From assembly GCA_037179335.1 (NCBI GenBank), contig JAKZHN010000002.1, forward strand, positions 1,116,001 through 1,180,000: DNA of 64,000 nt, given 5' to 3'. The stretch comes from Cyclaneusma minus (lineage: Eukaryota; Ascomycota; Leotiomycetes; Marthamycetales; Marthamycetaceae). Of this stretch, positions 33,844 through 46,330 are shown one piece after another. The translations under genes were made by a program, and so were the position numbers. Below the pieces are notes generated by a model. The model ran no database searches, was not told the DNA's origin, and was given only the letters and a program-made list of their open reading frames with translations. How positions within the stretch are numbered: the first letter of the stretch is position 1; each line of letters starts with the position of its first letter.

Positions 33844-36681
33844 ATAATATTTATATTTATATATAAAAAATTAAAAAAATATAAATAATATTTTTATAAA
33901 AAATACGCAAAAAATTAAAAAATTAAAATTAAAATTCTTTTTAATAATAGCTTTTTTTATTAATTATTTATTATTGGCTTGTTTTTAATTTTTATTATTT
34001 ATATTTAAGCGTATTTAATATATATAATTAAAAAATTGCTTTAATTTATATTTTTAATTGCCAATATATTTAAAAATATATAATTTATATATTATAAAAA
34101 AGCAAATATAAAAAAAAAACAAAATAAGCAAAATAAATAAGATTTAATTATAAAAATAATTATGCTTTTAAAAGATAATTATAATTTTATTAAAAGCAGC
34201 TTTATTAGGCTTAGGCTTATATTTTTTAAAGATTTTAAGCAATTATTTCTTAATAATTTCGGGCGTATATTTTATAGCTATTTTAAGCGTATATAATTAA
34301 AGGAGATTTTATTAAATATGCTATTAATATATATTTTATAATTTTATTATTTTAGAAGCTAGAAATTTATTTATTTATATTATTAAAAAATATTGCTAAA
34401 ATTAAGCTCGCCGATTAGAATAATAATAAGGTAATTATAAAAATGCCCGGGGCTAAAGCGTTAATATAGATTTAACAAGATTATAATAATAATAAAATAA
34501 ATAAATTATTATAAAAAAGCGGTTTTTTTTAATAATAAATTAAAAGAATTAGCGCAATAATATAATAATAAAGAATACCGTAATTAAAATAGCGAAAAAT
34601 AATATAATAAAAATAATAAAAAATAATATATAATAGCCGCGGTAAAACGCGTTATAATATATATATTAAGGGCTTAAGCTTAAAAATATTAGCTTTTCGG
34701 GGTTTTTAAACCGCGCAACGATTAATTAAATAAATTAAAAATAAAATTTAATATTAATAATAATACAAAAAATATAATAAATATAAGCAATAAATGGTAT
34801 AAATTTTTTTGCAATAATAAAAATAATTAAATTAAATAATTAGTTAATAATTAGTATTATTAAATAGAGATTAAAAAATAAAAATTCGCGTTATATTAAT
34901 ATGGAAAATAAAAATTTGCGTTATATTAATATATATTATATTTAATTAGGTGGCTTTATTTAAATAAGGCTAGCCCTTGCTTTTTATTTAAGCATCCCTA
35001 TACAAAGGTATAAAAAACGCGTAAAAATATTTAGCGCAGACCTTTATACTATTTATAAAACGGATAATATTAGCTTTATTTTTAATAATTTAAAAGAAAT
35101 CGGCGAATTTATTTTCCTTAATTTTAAAAAATAATATATTAAAAAACAAACCTATTATAAAAACTTCGATAATTCCATATATAGCCTTAGGATTATATTC
35201 GAAATACAATTTAAAAACCACTTTATATAAAATTTTGCCCTTTTTTTTATCGATTTAGCTAACTTTATATTTACTTTAAGCTAATTTAATAACATTATTA
35301 ATATTAAAAGGCTTATCCCTTTAATAAATAAGAAAATTAATAATAAATTTATTATTAAATTCGGTAATATCGAAAGTTAAATTAATAATAAAGGTAAAAA
35401 TAATAAATTTATTAATTAAAGGAATAATAATTAAATTTATATTAATTAAGATTATAAGGTTATAAAATAAATAATAAATTTACGAATTTTAAATTTATAA
35501 ATGTAATTAGAACGAAAAGGGGTAATTAAAGCTTAAGCTTTATTCGTTATATTAACGGGGGTTTTTCAGGTTGCTTTTTTTAAAAGCTGGAAAATCTCGG
35601 GAATCTCTTTAGCTTTAAGCGATATAAAAAGGATTATATCGTAATTAATATTATAAATTAAAATATTATAATCGTATACGACCGAAGGATTAATAATAAT
35701 AATCTTTTTTTTATCGTTATATTTAATGGAAATAATAATAATAAAAGCTTTTTATTTATCGTTATATTTAATAAAAGAGTTAAAAATAGGAATTTTCGGT
35801 TTAAAATCTTTAATACAGGTATATAGAATAAATTTATCGAAAAAAAGCTTATCGAGGAATAATAATTTTTAGCTTAGTTTTTTATAAGTAATAACGGGAT
35901 CGTGGCGACGTTTTTACGATATTTTCAAGTGGATTTAGGACGGCTTTTATACTAATATATAATTATATAGTTATTAGGTTACGCCGATTACGCGTCGAGG
36001 CTTATATATACGCGGTATAATAAAAAGAAATAATGCGAATATATATCTATAGCGATACCCCTAATAATTATTTGTTTGAATCCTTATATCGGCTTTGGAT
36101 ATAGCGCAAGCATTTGAGCGCACCTGAGAAATAACCCGAAGTCACTATGTTTATAATATAGTCGCTGATTGCTATTGCCACCGGCATTAGTGGAAGCCAT
36201 ATGACAGCTCGCCTGCAGCCTTAAAGTGACGACCCTCCTTCCTGGGATCCTAGACTCTGAGGTGATTAATCTCCCCATAGTTGTGGCAGACGCTCGCTGC
36301 TTGCAGCCTTCTTCCCGACTTGTGCCCACTCTTGACTCCGCTAATAATCGAAGGTAATTTGTAGACATGAAAAATAACCTGATCAATTTAAATACTATTT
36401 AGTAAATAGCGGGGCACGATGGGATTGGAGAAGCCTTGTGCAAGCATTTGAGAAGATATGAGAATGTATGTCATGAATATGGGCGTAAGCCTTATGCATT
36501 TGGGTCTTGTGCATCTAAGTGAGCCTTGCCCACCAACACTAGAGACAATGGAGGCGCATCACAACGAAGGCTGCTTTCGCTGCCAGGCCAATTCGGCTTG
36601 CTGTTGTGGCGTCTGTATTCCTTCTCGCCATTAATGGAATGGATCTCTTCGCATCCGACAACCTCTTTGGAGGAGCGTGGA

Positions 36682-36709
36682 GTTTGGCGCTCCCTGTCTG
36701 GCGCTCCCT
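36682..36709. repeat. 28-bp inverted repeat, left arm
   Basis: GTTTGGCGCTCCCTGTCTGG and onward; its exact reverse complement lies at 37044-37071. Each arm contains GGCGCTCCCT twice. The arms are about 330 bp apart and bracket the 16-bp tandem repeat. Confidence 0.8.
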
Positions 36710-36936
36710 ATCGGGCACGGACCACATTCCGCTACGTACCACGATAATATCTCGCACAGCGTCTTGCCCGAGCCACCTTACGGAGAGAGGGCCACCCCAG
36801 CAAGCTGGGGCCCCGACCCTCTATCCTCGATGGACTCAGGGCGCGAATTCCAAAAATATCGCCGGCCTCCGGCGGAAAGTGCAATTTGGTAGCCGGGAAC
36901 GAACGCAATTGTAAGCCGGGCAAAGTAGATGAAAAA

Positions 36937-37000
36937 GCGTTGTAGTGAAAAGGCGTTGTAGTGAAAAGGCGTTGTAGTGAAAAGGCGTTGTAGTGAGAAA
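36937..37000. repeat. Four tandem copies of a 16-bp unit
   Basis: GCGTTGTAGTGAAAAG repeated; the first three units are identical and the fourth has one terminal variation. Located between the arms of the inverted repeat. Confidence 0.85.
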
Positions 37001-37043
37001 CTTAGTAGTGGTGGTAGTGGCGGCAGGGATTAAAGAAAGCGAC

Positions 37044-37071
37044 AGGGAGCGCCAGACAGGGAGCGCCAAAC
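37044..37071. repeat. 28-bp inverted repeat, right arm
   Basis: Exact reverse complement of 36682-36709; similarity extends a few bases beyond (CCCTATCG versus CCCTGTCG). Confidence 0.8.
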
Positions 37072-37536
37072 CCCGTCCTCTCTTTGGAGACCGGTGGGGC
37101 TTCCCACGGCGTACCTTCCTCGATGGAGAATGCTGCTCGTGATATTGGAAGCAACCCGTGGATTGCTTGTCTGCCCCCGGCCGTTTCTGACTGCATAATC
37201 TTTTTGTGTGCACAAGGCTTACTCGTGGGGCCGCCCCCCGGCCTTACTTATCTTAGAGGCGTGCCGATGTGAGGGACCCAGTGCAGGCAAACGAGCAGGG
37301 GGGCGTCTGGCCCGGCAGCCCGGTTGGCGACCGACGGCTGGTGGATATATATATATAGCTTCATGCGGTTGGCGATTGACGTAGGTGGATATAGCTTTAT
37401 CAACAAAGTAAGCTTCCCTTTGCTGTCTCCACATGTATAGACCCACTGCCGTGGTGAGTGGGTAGTGTGCCTGTAAAGCAGAAGAGAATCTGATAAAGTC
37501 GACTGGGCTAAGGCTGTAGGCGGGAAAGCACTAGTA

Positions 37537-40254
37537 TTGCAAATTGAATTGTTTCCGTTATCGAATTAATGAATTTTTTAATTCAAAATTAGAAAAAATC
37601 CGTTTTTTTTAAAAAATAATAAAATAGGCTAATTTTAATTAAATAATTTATTACTAAAAATTAAAAAAAAATTAAAAAAAATTAAATAAAAAATTAGCTT
37701 TAAATTTAATATTTTAATTTTTTTTTTAAATATAGCTATAATTTAAATTAGAAATTAAATAATTTGAAAATAATTAAATAATTTAAAATAATTATTTATT
37801 TATTTAAATATTATATTTGCAAAAATTTAAAAATTTAAATTAACTAAATTTTATTGCATTAAAGCTATTTAAATTATATAACATAAATATATAGCTATAT
37901 TGCGCCGCTAATTATTAAAAATATTAATTGCAAAAATAATAATGCCATTATTGCTTTACTAATAGCTATAATTTAAAATTATTTAAAAAAATAGCTTTTT
38001 AATTATTTTTATTATATAAATTAATAAAATTAAAATTAAAAAATAAAAATCGCTATATAAATTTTAATTTATTTTTTAAATTAATTAATTTTATTAATAT
38101 TATATTATATAATTTAATTATGTTTTTTTATATTTAATATATGTTTTTTATTAAGCTTTTATATAATTATTGAATAATTATAAATTATTTAAAAATTCAA
38201 TTAAATAAATTAAAATTTATTAATATATTTAAAAATAAAGCAATTGCAATATTAATTATAAATTAAATTTGCTTTAAAAACATATTATTGGCAATAAAAA
38301 TTAGCAAATTGGCAGCAAAAAAAGCAAAAATAAAAAAAATTATTTATAGTATTTTAAAATTTTTAAATATCAATAGCAATATTTATAGCTTATATTATTA
38401 ATAATTTATTATATTTTTTTAATAGATTTTAAAATTAAAAAGAATATTAAAAATTAATTACATTATACTTTGCTTTATATATTATATATTAATATAAGCT
38501 TTAATAATTTTAAATTATTATAAATTGGATTATTTATTAATATTTTTAAATTCAAAATAATAAATAATAATATAAAAACAGTTATTAAATTAATATTTTT
38601 TAAAAAAAAATTAAAATTAATTAATTAAAATAAATTTAAATATTTTTAGCAAAGCAATAATTAAATTTAATATAATTTTTTAAATATTGTTTAATTTTTA
38701 ATTAGCTATTATAAATATATATTAGCAAAAGTTTATTGCTTTTAAATATTTTTAAATGCTTATTAATTAATTAAAAAAAATTGCAAATTTATTTAAAAAA
38801 TAAAATTTAAAAAAATATATTATAAGCCAATTAAAAATTAAAATTAAAGCATATTTGCTAATAAATATTTTAATTAAGATAGAAAAAAATTAAAAGAAAA
38901 TTAATAAATATTGCAAATTAATATAATAGCTTTATATTAATTATAGCGTTTTATTTAATATATTTAAAAAACAATATAAATTTTAAATAATTTGCAAATA
39001 TTATTAATAATATAAATTAAATTTGCAATATAAAATTTAATAATAAATATATAAAAAATATTTTAAATAATTAGCTAAATACTATATAAATTGCAAAAAA
39101 AAAAGCTTAAATAGCAATTTATTAAATATAAATAAATAAGCAAATATTAATAATATAAAAAACCTATTTTAAAAAATTATTTTTAATAAATTTAAAAATA
39201 ATTTTAATAATAGATTTGGCTATTTTATTAAATTTAATAATGCTAATAAAGAAAATTATAATTTTTAATAATAAAAAAAATTTAACATTAAAAAAAAATT
39301 TCAAAAAAATTTAGCAAATAATAAAATATAATATTAATTAATTTATTAGCAATAATAATTAAAAAAAATTATTGCAAAAATTTTAATTTTAATTTAATTA
39401 TAAATATAATTAAAGCAAAAATTATTAATAATAATATAATTAAATAATTTATAATTAATAAGTTTAAAAATTTTAAATTAAAAGAAATTATTAAAAAACT
39501 AAAAAAAGCAGCTAAAAAAATAAAAAGCCAAAAAAAAGCTTTTTTAAAAGCTTTTTTAATTGCTTTAAAAATATGAAATTAATAAAAGAAAAATTGCTTT
39601 AAAGCGCTAAATTTATTGGCTTTTTTTTAATATATTTAATATAAATATAATAAAAAACAAAAGATTTTTTTAAATAATATTAATAAAATTAATTAATTTA
39701 AAAAGCAAATTAAAATTCGCATAGTAATTTTTATTTTTTTTAATTTTAATTTTATTAATTTATATAATAAAAATAATTAAAAAACTATTTTTTTAAATAG
39801 TTTTAAATTATAGCTATTAGCAAAGCAATAATAGCATTATTGCTTTTGCAATTAATATTTTTAATAATTAGCAATACAATATAGCTATATATTTATTTTA
39901 TATAATTTAAATAATTTTAATATAATAAAATTTATTTAATTTAAATATTTAAATTTTTGCAAATATAGTATTTAAATAAATAGATAATTATTTTAAATTA
40001 TTTAATTATTTTTAAATTATTTAATTTCCAATTTAAATTATAGCTATATTTAAAAAGAATTAAAGAAAATTAATTAAAATATTAAATTTAAAGCTAATTT
40101 TTTATTTAAATTTTTTTTAAATTTTTTAAACTTTTTAATAATGAATTATTTAATTAAAATTAGCCTATTTTATTATTTTAAAAAAAAACGGATTTTTTCT
40201 AATTTTGAATTGAAAAATTCATTGATTCGATAACGGAAACAATTCAATTTGCAA
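37537..40254. mobile_element. RIP-degraded DNA transposon, 2.7 kb, long TIRs
   Basis: The ends are inverted repeats of more than 110 bp: 37537 begins TTGCAAATTGAATTGTTTCC, and the sequence ending at 40254 is its reverse complement with few differences. Flanks are CACTAGTA (left) and CACTACTA (right), an imperfect 8-bp duplication compatible with hAT-like insertion, although TIRs this long are more usual in other superfamilies. The interior is almost pure A/T with stops in every frame, so the transposase cannot be read. A/T composition changes sharply exactly at both ends. Confidence 0.8.
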
Positions 40255-40484
40255 CACTACTACATGAATTAACACCAAAGAGACCTGCACAGTCAAGTAC
40301 CGTTTTGGCTACACGATGTCCACAAGCCCACGACCACGACCACGATCACGATCACGATGACTTCACATGCTTTGGAAACACATTACGCCCGACCTCTGGG
40401 CCCTATTCGTAACACGAGTCCACATACTAAATGCTATACCTAACCCTAATCCCCTGTGAAAATCCAGGAACGGATTCTCTTGCT

Positions 40485-40691
40485 TCACTCGCGGTTGCCG
40501 CTTTCAAATATGTCGTTGCGCGACTGAGGCTGTGGTGGCGAAGTAGGTTGGAGGAATTGACGTTTGACGGGATCCACACAGTCACAAAAGCGAGTTACAC
40601 GGTCGTAAGAGCGCATCTGGTCTTGGCAGGCGATGTTTTCTTTCCAGGGACCAGAAGTGGATCCTTCGTTCCATTGCGAGCAGACAAGTCG
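40485..40691 (-). pseudogene. Possible 3' remnant of an unknown gene
   Basis: A 69-codon minus-strand stretch is free of stops after the TGA at 40692 and shows balanced amino-acid use (CSQWNEGSTSGPW, CQDQMRSYDRVTRFCDCVD), ending at TGA 40487-40485. Five Cys residues are present. No ATG begins it and no family is recognised. It lies between the TIR element ending at 40254 and the LTR retrotransposon starting at 40812, so it may be a host gene broken by insertion. Frames on the plus strand here look weaker. Confidence 0.3.
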
Positions 40692-40806
40692 TCAGCATGC
40701 TGCATGCAGGTGTCTCGACCCTCTTCTCGCCAACCTCGATACTACAGTATTGCGACATTGGCTGCATTGCTACGCAAAGGGACCTCATCGAAGGACCAAG
40801 AGTGGT

Positions 40807-40811
40807 GGAGC
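40807..40811. repeat. Target-site duplication of LTR retrotransposon, left
   Basis: GGAGC immediately before the 5' LTR; the same five bases follow the 3' LTR at 46082-46086. Confidence 0.8.
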
Positions 40812-41039
40812 TGTAAAATAGTAGGGAGGGGATAAAATATATAGGATTGGCTGGAGAGCTCCTGTAAGCTCCCCAAAAAGCTATATCTATTTTAAATTAT
40901 CATTCCAGTAAATTCTACAATTTTTTAAAGCCATTTGGCCAATTGTTAAAATCCTAATATAATATTGCAATAATGCTTTATATTCGGCTTTATTTTCTAT
41001 TAAGGCCGGGCTTGGCATTAAATTTATTATTTTGCAATA
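40812..41039. repeat. 5' (left) LTR, 228 bp
   Basis: Starts TGTAAAATAGTAGGGAGGGG and ends TTTGCAATA, where the expected terminal CA has become TA by RIP. The left part is unmutated; mutation density rises towards the element interior. Confidence 0.85.
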
Positions 41040-44000
41040 TATTTCTTTAGGCTTTTTTATATATAAAAAAAAACTGTGTATTTTAAAATATTAATAAACA
41101 AATAATAAAAAAAAATTCAAATATTTCCTATTTTTTAATATATTATAAAAATTAATATTTTTGCAAATTTTTAAAATAAATTTAAATAGTATATAATAAA
41201 AATATAAAAACCAATTATAAAATTTGAAAAAAATCAGTATAATAATTTAAAATAAAAACATTAATAAAAAAATAAAAAAATAATTATAATTTTTAAAAAA
41301 TACCAATTTTTTTATATTGCAAAAATATTTAAAAAATATTTAATTTTTTAAAAAAAATTAAAAAAAATTAAATTCCAAAATTTGCAAATATTTAAAAAAA
41401 CAATTAATAAATAATAATAAAATAGAAATTTCAAAATTAAAAGCATTATTAAATTTTATATTTAAATTATTATTATATTTTGGCATTATATTAAAAAATA
41501 TTTAATATTTTCCATTTTTAGTTATTTTAAAAAAAAAAATTTGAAAAAAAGGCTTTTATTATTTTATTTGCAATTATATTTGCTATTTTAATTTATTTAA
41601 TTTTAATTTTTAATTTTTAAATTTTAATTTTTTTTATATAGTTAATAATAATAAATATTAATATAATAAAGCTTTGTAATTAGCTAAAAAATATTAGCTT
41701 TTAAAAATTTAATTATTTAAAAATTATTATATTATTAAAATAATTTATTATTAAAAAATAAAATAAATTTTTTAAAAAAGCGCTTTTATATAATTTTTTT
41801 TAATGGTTTAAATTTAAATTAATAGCTTAGTTTTTATATTTTATTTATTTAATTTTTAATTAATAATATTGCTAAATAATTTAATTATAAAGCTTTATTA
41901 ATTTGTTTTGCTTTTAAAATTTGCAAAAATTGTATTATTAATTATAATAAAATTAGTTAATTTTATTTTTTTAGCATTTATAAAAAAATTATATATAATA
42001 ATAATATAATAAATTATATTATAAAAATAAATAAAATAATAAAAAGCAATATTATACTAAATTTAATAAAAAATTGCAATAAATTGCATTAAAATTAAAT
42101 ATACGTATAGAATATTTAGCTTAATTAAAATATTAGCTTAGCTAATTTTACCAATTAATTTTATATAGCGCTAAAAAAATTAATTAATTAAATTATTATT
42201 TAAAATAAACATAAAATTAAATAATAATAATATAAATAAATAAATATTTTAATTAATAATATAATAATTTTGGTTTAATATTAAAATATATTAATTTTGG
42301 CTAATTTATAATTTTTATTAATTAATATTTTAAATAATTTAAAATTTAATAAATTTGGAAAAAAATTCTATAATTTGTATATTATATTTTAAATAAATAA
42401 ACTATTTAAATTTTTTTAAAATTAATATTTAATTAAAAATGCATATAGTAATAATATTATTTATATAATAATAAATAATAATATTGTTTTTAATAAATAT
42501 ATAAAGCCATTTTTTCAATTAAATTAATTTATAAATAATAAGAATATTAAAAAAAAACTTATTTCAAAATAGCGTTAAAATAAATAAGCTATATAATTTA
42601 TATATAATTTAAAAATAACGGCCAAAGCTATTTTATTGCTTAAAGCTTTTAAATTTCAAAATATAAATAATTTTATTAAATAAAGCATTAATATAGGCAT
42701 TAATAGTATTTTAAAAAAAATCTATTATTTCGAAATAAATATATAAAATAGAAAAAGCATATAAAATATAAAAAGCTAAAATAGCTAAATAAATATTTTA
42801 AATAATTTTATATAAATTGCTATATATATATAAATAAATTTTATATTTAAATAAAAAATTGTAAACATCGAATTTATAATTAAATATTTATATAAATAAA
42901 ATTAGCCTTTTTTTAAAAAAAATTATTATATTAAAAAAAATAGATTTAAAAATTTGATATTTTATTAAAATTATAAATTGTTTTCGGCTATAATTAAAAA
43001 TTGCCTAAAATATAAATAATATATTATTTTAAATTATTTAAAAAAATTTAAAGAAATCTTTAATTTATCAAATTTTTTTGTTAAATTTAGTATTTAAATA
43101 ACAAATAATAGCGCAAAATTTTTAAAAATTTATTAGCAATATATATAGTTTTTAATAATATTTAAAAAATTAAAATATTCCGTAATTTCGTTTGCTTTAA
43201 ATATTTTATTATTATAAAAATTTGGCTATTTTAAAACTTGCAAAATTCAAATTAATTTATTTTTTAAATTATTATTTTTTAAATTTTAAATTAAAATAAA
43301 AGTTTATTATTAAAATTTTTATTATTATTAAAATTTTGCAATATTAAAATATTTATTTTTTTAAAATTTAAAAATAATTTAAAGATATATAAATTGGCGT
43401 TTTAAAAATTGGTTTTTAAATTATTATAAATTAAAAACAAAATAAAAAAATGAAAATTTCCAAATAATATTAAAATAAAAAATTAATTAATTAAATTAAA
43501 AATAAATTTTGAAAATTAAACAAATTTAAAAATATTTAGCTACAATTATTAAAAAAATAAAAATAAAAAATTTAAATTATTTTTAAATATTAAAAATAAA
43601 GCAAAATAAATTAATGTAAAAAGTAAAAATAAATTAAATTTTAAAAATTTTAAAAATTTATATATTAATAATTTTCTAAGCTTTATAAATTTAATAAATT
43701 TTGCAAAAATTAATATAATTCTTTTTGCCAATTAAAATTATTAAAATTATAAAATTAAAATTTATTAAATTTGATATTTTTAATTTTTATTATTTAATTT
43801 TTCGCAAAAATTTATATATAAAAAATAATAAAAAATTTATAATTAATAAAATATTTAATTAATATTTTAAAAAAAGAATTAAAAATATTAAATTAAAAAA
43901 AATAAGCACAATATTTATAAATGTTTTTAAAAAAAAAATCCGGATAATTTTTAATAGCCAATTTTAAAGCGGATTTCTAGTTTTTAAATTTAATAAAAAA

Positions 44001-45851
44001 TTTATTAAAAATATAAAATTTTATAATATAAGCAATTAAAATAATAATATAATTAGATTTTTTAGTATTACTATTTTATTTCAAAGTATTAAAAATAAAA
44101 ATAAAATTCAAAATATTTTTAATATAAATTATATATTGGTAAAAACTTTTTTTATAAAGCTTTATTTTAATAGTAAATTTGCTATTTTTTATAAAAAAAA
44201 TTATTTTAATTTTTTAATAAATTTTAATTTTAATTATAATATTTACAAAAATTTATAAAATTTATTTTTTAAAATTATAAATATAGCAAAAATAAAAAAT
44301 AAAAATTAGGCAAATAAAATAAAAAATATATTATTTTTTATATTTGGCCTTTGCAATATAAATTATATTTTATTATAAATATTTAAAAAATTTATTTTTT
44401 TTAAAAATAAGCTATTAAAAATAATTTTAATTGCTTTAAATAAAACGTATAATTTGCATTTAATAATTTGCAATAATAATACCAATATTAATTTTGAAAA
44501 AATATTAAAAAATTGTAAAAATAAAAAGGGAAAATTATATAATAATAGAAAAATAATAAAAATTGCAATTGCAATATTTAAAGCTTTTAAAAAAAATTAA
44601 ATAATTGCTAATATAAAATTAAATATAAAATTTAATTAATTATTATAGTTAAAAAAATAAAGGTTTATAGCTTTTTAAAATTTAATAACTAAGTTTTTTT
44701 CCTATTTTATTTTATATAAATTTAATTAGTTTTAGTATTTTTAAAAAAAAACTTGCATTTAAAAAAATATTTAAAAATAAAAATAATGCAATAGCTAAAA
44801 ACAAAATAAATATTATTAATAATAAAAATTCCTATTATTTATTTTCTAGTTTTTTAAATAATAATTTTTTTAAAAAAAAAACCAATAGCTATTATTTTTA
44901 ATTTTTTATTATTATTAAATAAATAATGGCTTAATTTAATATAATATTTAATAATAAAAATTAAAAAATTATTGCAAATATAAAAATTTAAATTATTATT
45001 AAAAATAATTAAATAAGAAATTGCAAATATTATATTAAATTTTAAAAAAAGTATATTAAAATTAAAAATTAAAAATTAAAAATTATTAATATTTAATATT
45101 AAAATTAAAATATATATTTGAATTTTTAATATTAAATTGCTAATATTTATTAAAAAATTTTGGCAAAAAAGCATATACGATTTTTTTTTATAATTTTATA
45201 ATTTTTTATTTATTTGCTTTTGCTTTATTAAAAATTAGAATTTCTTTTTTGTTATTAAAATATTAATATAATTTTAATTTTTTTTTTATATTAGCATTTT
45301 TAAATATTTTCAAGCTTTTAATCTTTTTTAATAATTTTTTTTTAATTTTGTATGCTTGCAAAAAAAATTAATTTTTTTATAAATATTATTATATTAAAAA
45401 ATAATTTTAATAAAATATTAAAATTATTTTTTATTATTTTAATAAATTGCAATATTTAAATATTTTTTTAATAAAATTAATCTTTTAAAATTTAATTTAA
45501 TAAATTTAATAAATTTAAAAAAAAAATTGCATTAAAATTAAGCCAATTTTAAATTTTTTAATAAATATATAATTGCTTAAATTAAATATATTAAATATTT
45601 TAATTAAAATATAAAAAAATCATTAATTTAAATTTCAAGCAAAAAAATATAGCAAAATATTATTTATTAATTTGCAAAAAAAAGCAGTATAAAAAATCAA
45701 TAAATAATTATTAGCAATTGTAAAAATTTTAAATTAATTAATTGCGCAAAATTTTTTTAATAATAAAAATATTTTTTTTTTTTGGAAAATTTAATTTAAT
45801 AAAAAATATTGTAATTTAAGCAGGCAAAATTTAATAATATTATAAAGGCTT

Positions 45852-46081
45852 TATAATTATAAAATAAAATATATATATATATATAAAATTGGTTAAAAAG
45901 TTTTTATAAGCTTTTTAAATTATTATATTTATTTTAAATTATTATTTTAGCAGATTTTACGGTCTTTTAAAGCCACCTGGCCAATTGCCAGGGCCCTGGT
46001 GTGGTGTTGCGACAAAGCTCCACACCCGGCTCCACCTTCTACCGGGGCCGGGCTTGGCACCGGACCTACCACCCTGCAACA
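45852..46081. repeat. 3' (right) LTR, 230 bp
   Basis: Starts in RIP-mutated sequence (TATAATTATAAAAT) and ends CCACCCTGCAACA. From about 45958 outward the bases are unmutated (CCACCTGGCCAATTGCCAGG), while the left LTR has the T/A-mutated form of the same bases. Confidence 0.85.
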
Positions 46082-46330
46082 GGAGCACCGGCCGCGACGC
46101 CTTGCATACCGTGCGCACACCGCGGCGTGCATGGAACATTTGATATTGTTTCACCGAGAATGACCTGAATTCCAGATGTCACGCCTGTGTACGGGATTTG
46201 TATATTAACACGGGTTCTCATGTCAGATCAGAATAGTCTTGATATAGGGAAAACTTTGTGGCATCGCGCCCGCTCTTCGAAATTCTTGGGTCTACTAGAT
46301 TTTGTTCAAAGTACCTTTGGGCATACCATC

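Larger units (their letters stand above)
15900..36050. other. RIP-degraded A/T block with repeat relics
   Basis: Almost entirely A and T by eye, with stop codons dense in all six frames and only chance open frames. Identifiable islands are TIR-type relics at 17880, 20591 and 27266, direct repeats at 19507 and 33677, and less mutated sequence near 33500-33840. The base composition and its abrupt edges fit RIP of repetitive DNA. I see no functional gene here. Confidence 0.85.
36050..37530. other. GC-normal island between A/T blocks
   Basis: Base composition returns to normal for about 1.5 kb. It contains an inverted repeat, a 16-bp tandem repeat and repeated GCAAGCATTTGAG motifs (36108 and 36438). 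Open frames on both strands are short and overlap one another without a family match. It looks like transposon- or repeat-derived sequence that escaped RIP, or an eroded gene region. Confidence 0.5.
40812..46081. mobile_element. LTR retrotransposon, full-length skeleton, interior RIP-degraded
   Basis: Direct repeats at 40812-41039 and 45852-46081 start TG/TA and end TA/CA as expected for LTRs. A perfect GGAGC duplication flanks the element. The LTRs align without gaps over their last 195 or so bases. Nearly every difference is C/T or G/A. The 5.3-kb unit has an interior of almost pure A/T with no readable gag or pol, so the superfamily and orientation cannot be told. Outer parts of both LTRs keep normal composition. 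Confidence 0.88.

Noticed and set aside
40431..40835. 134-codon plus-strand frame beginning MLYLTLIPCENPG
   Set aside because: It ends inside the 5' LTR and overlaps a better-looking minus-strand frame; no family resemblance.
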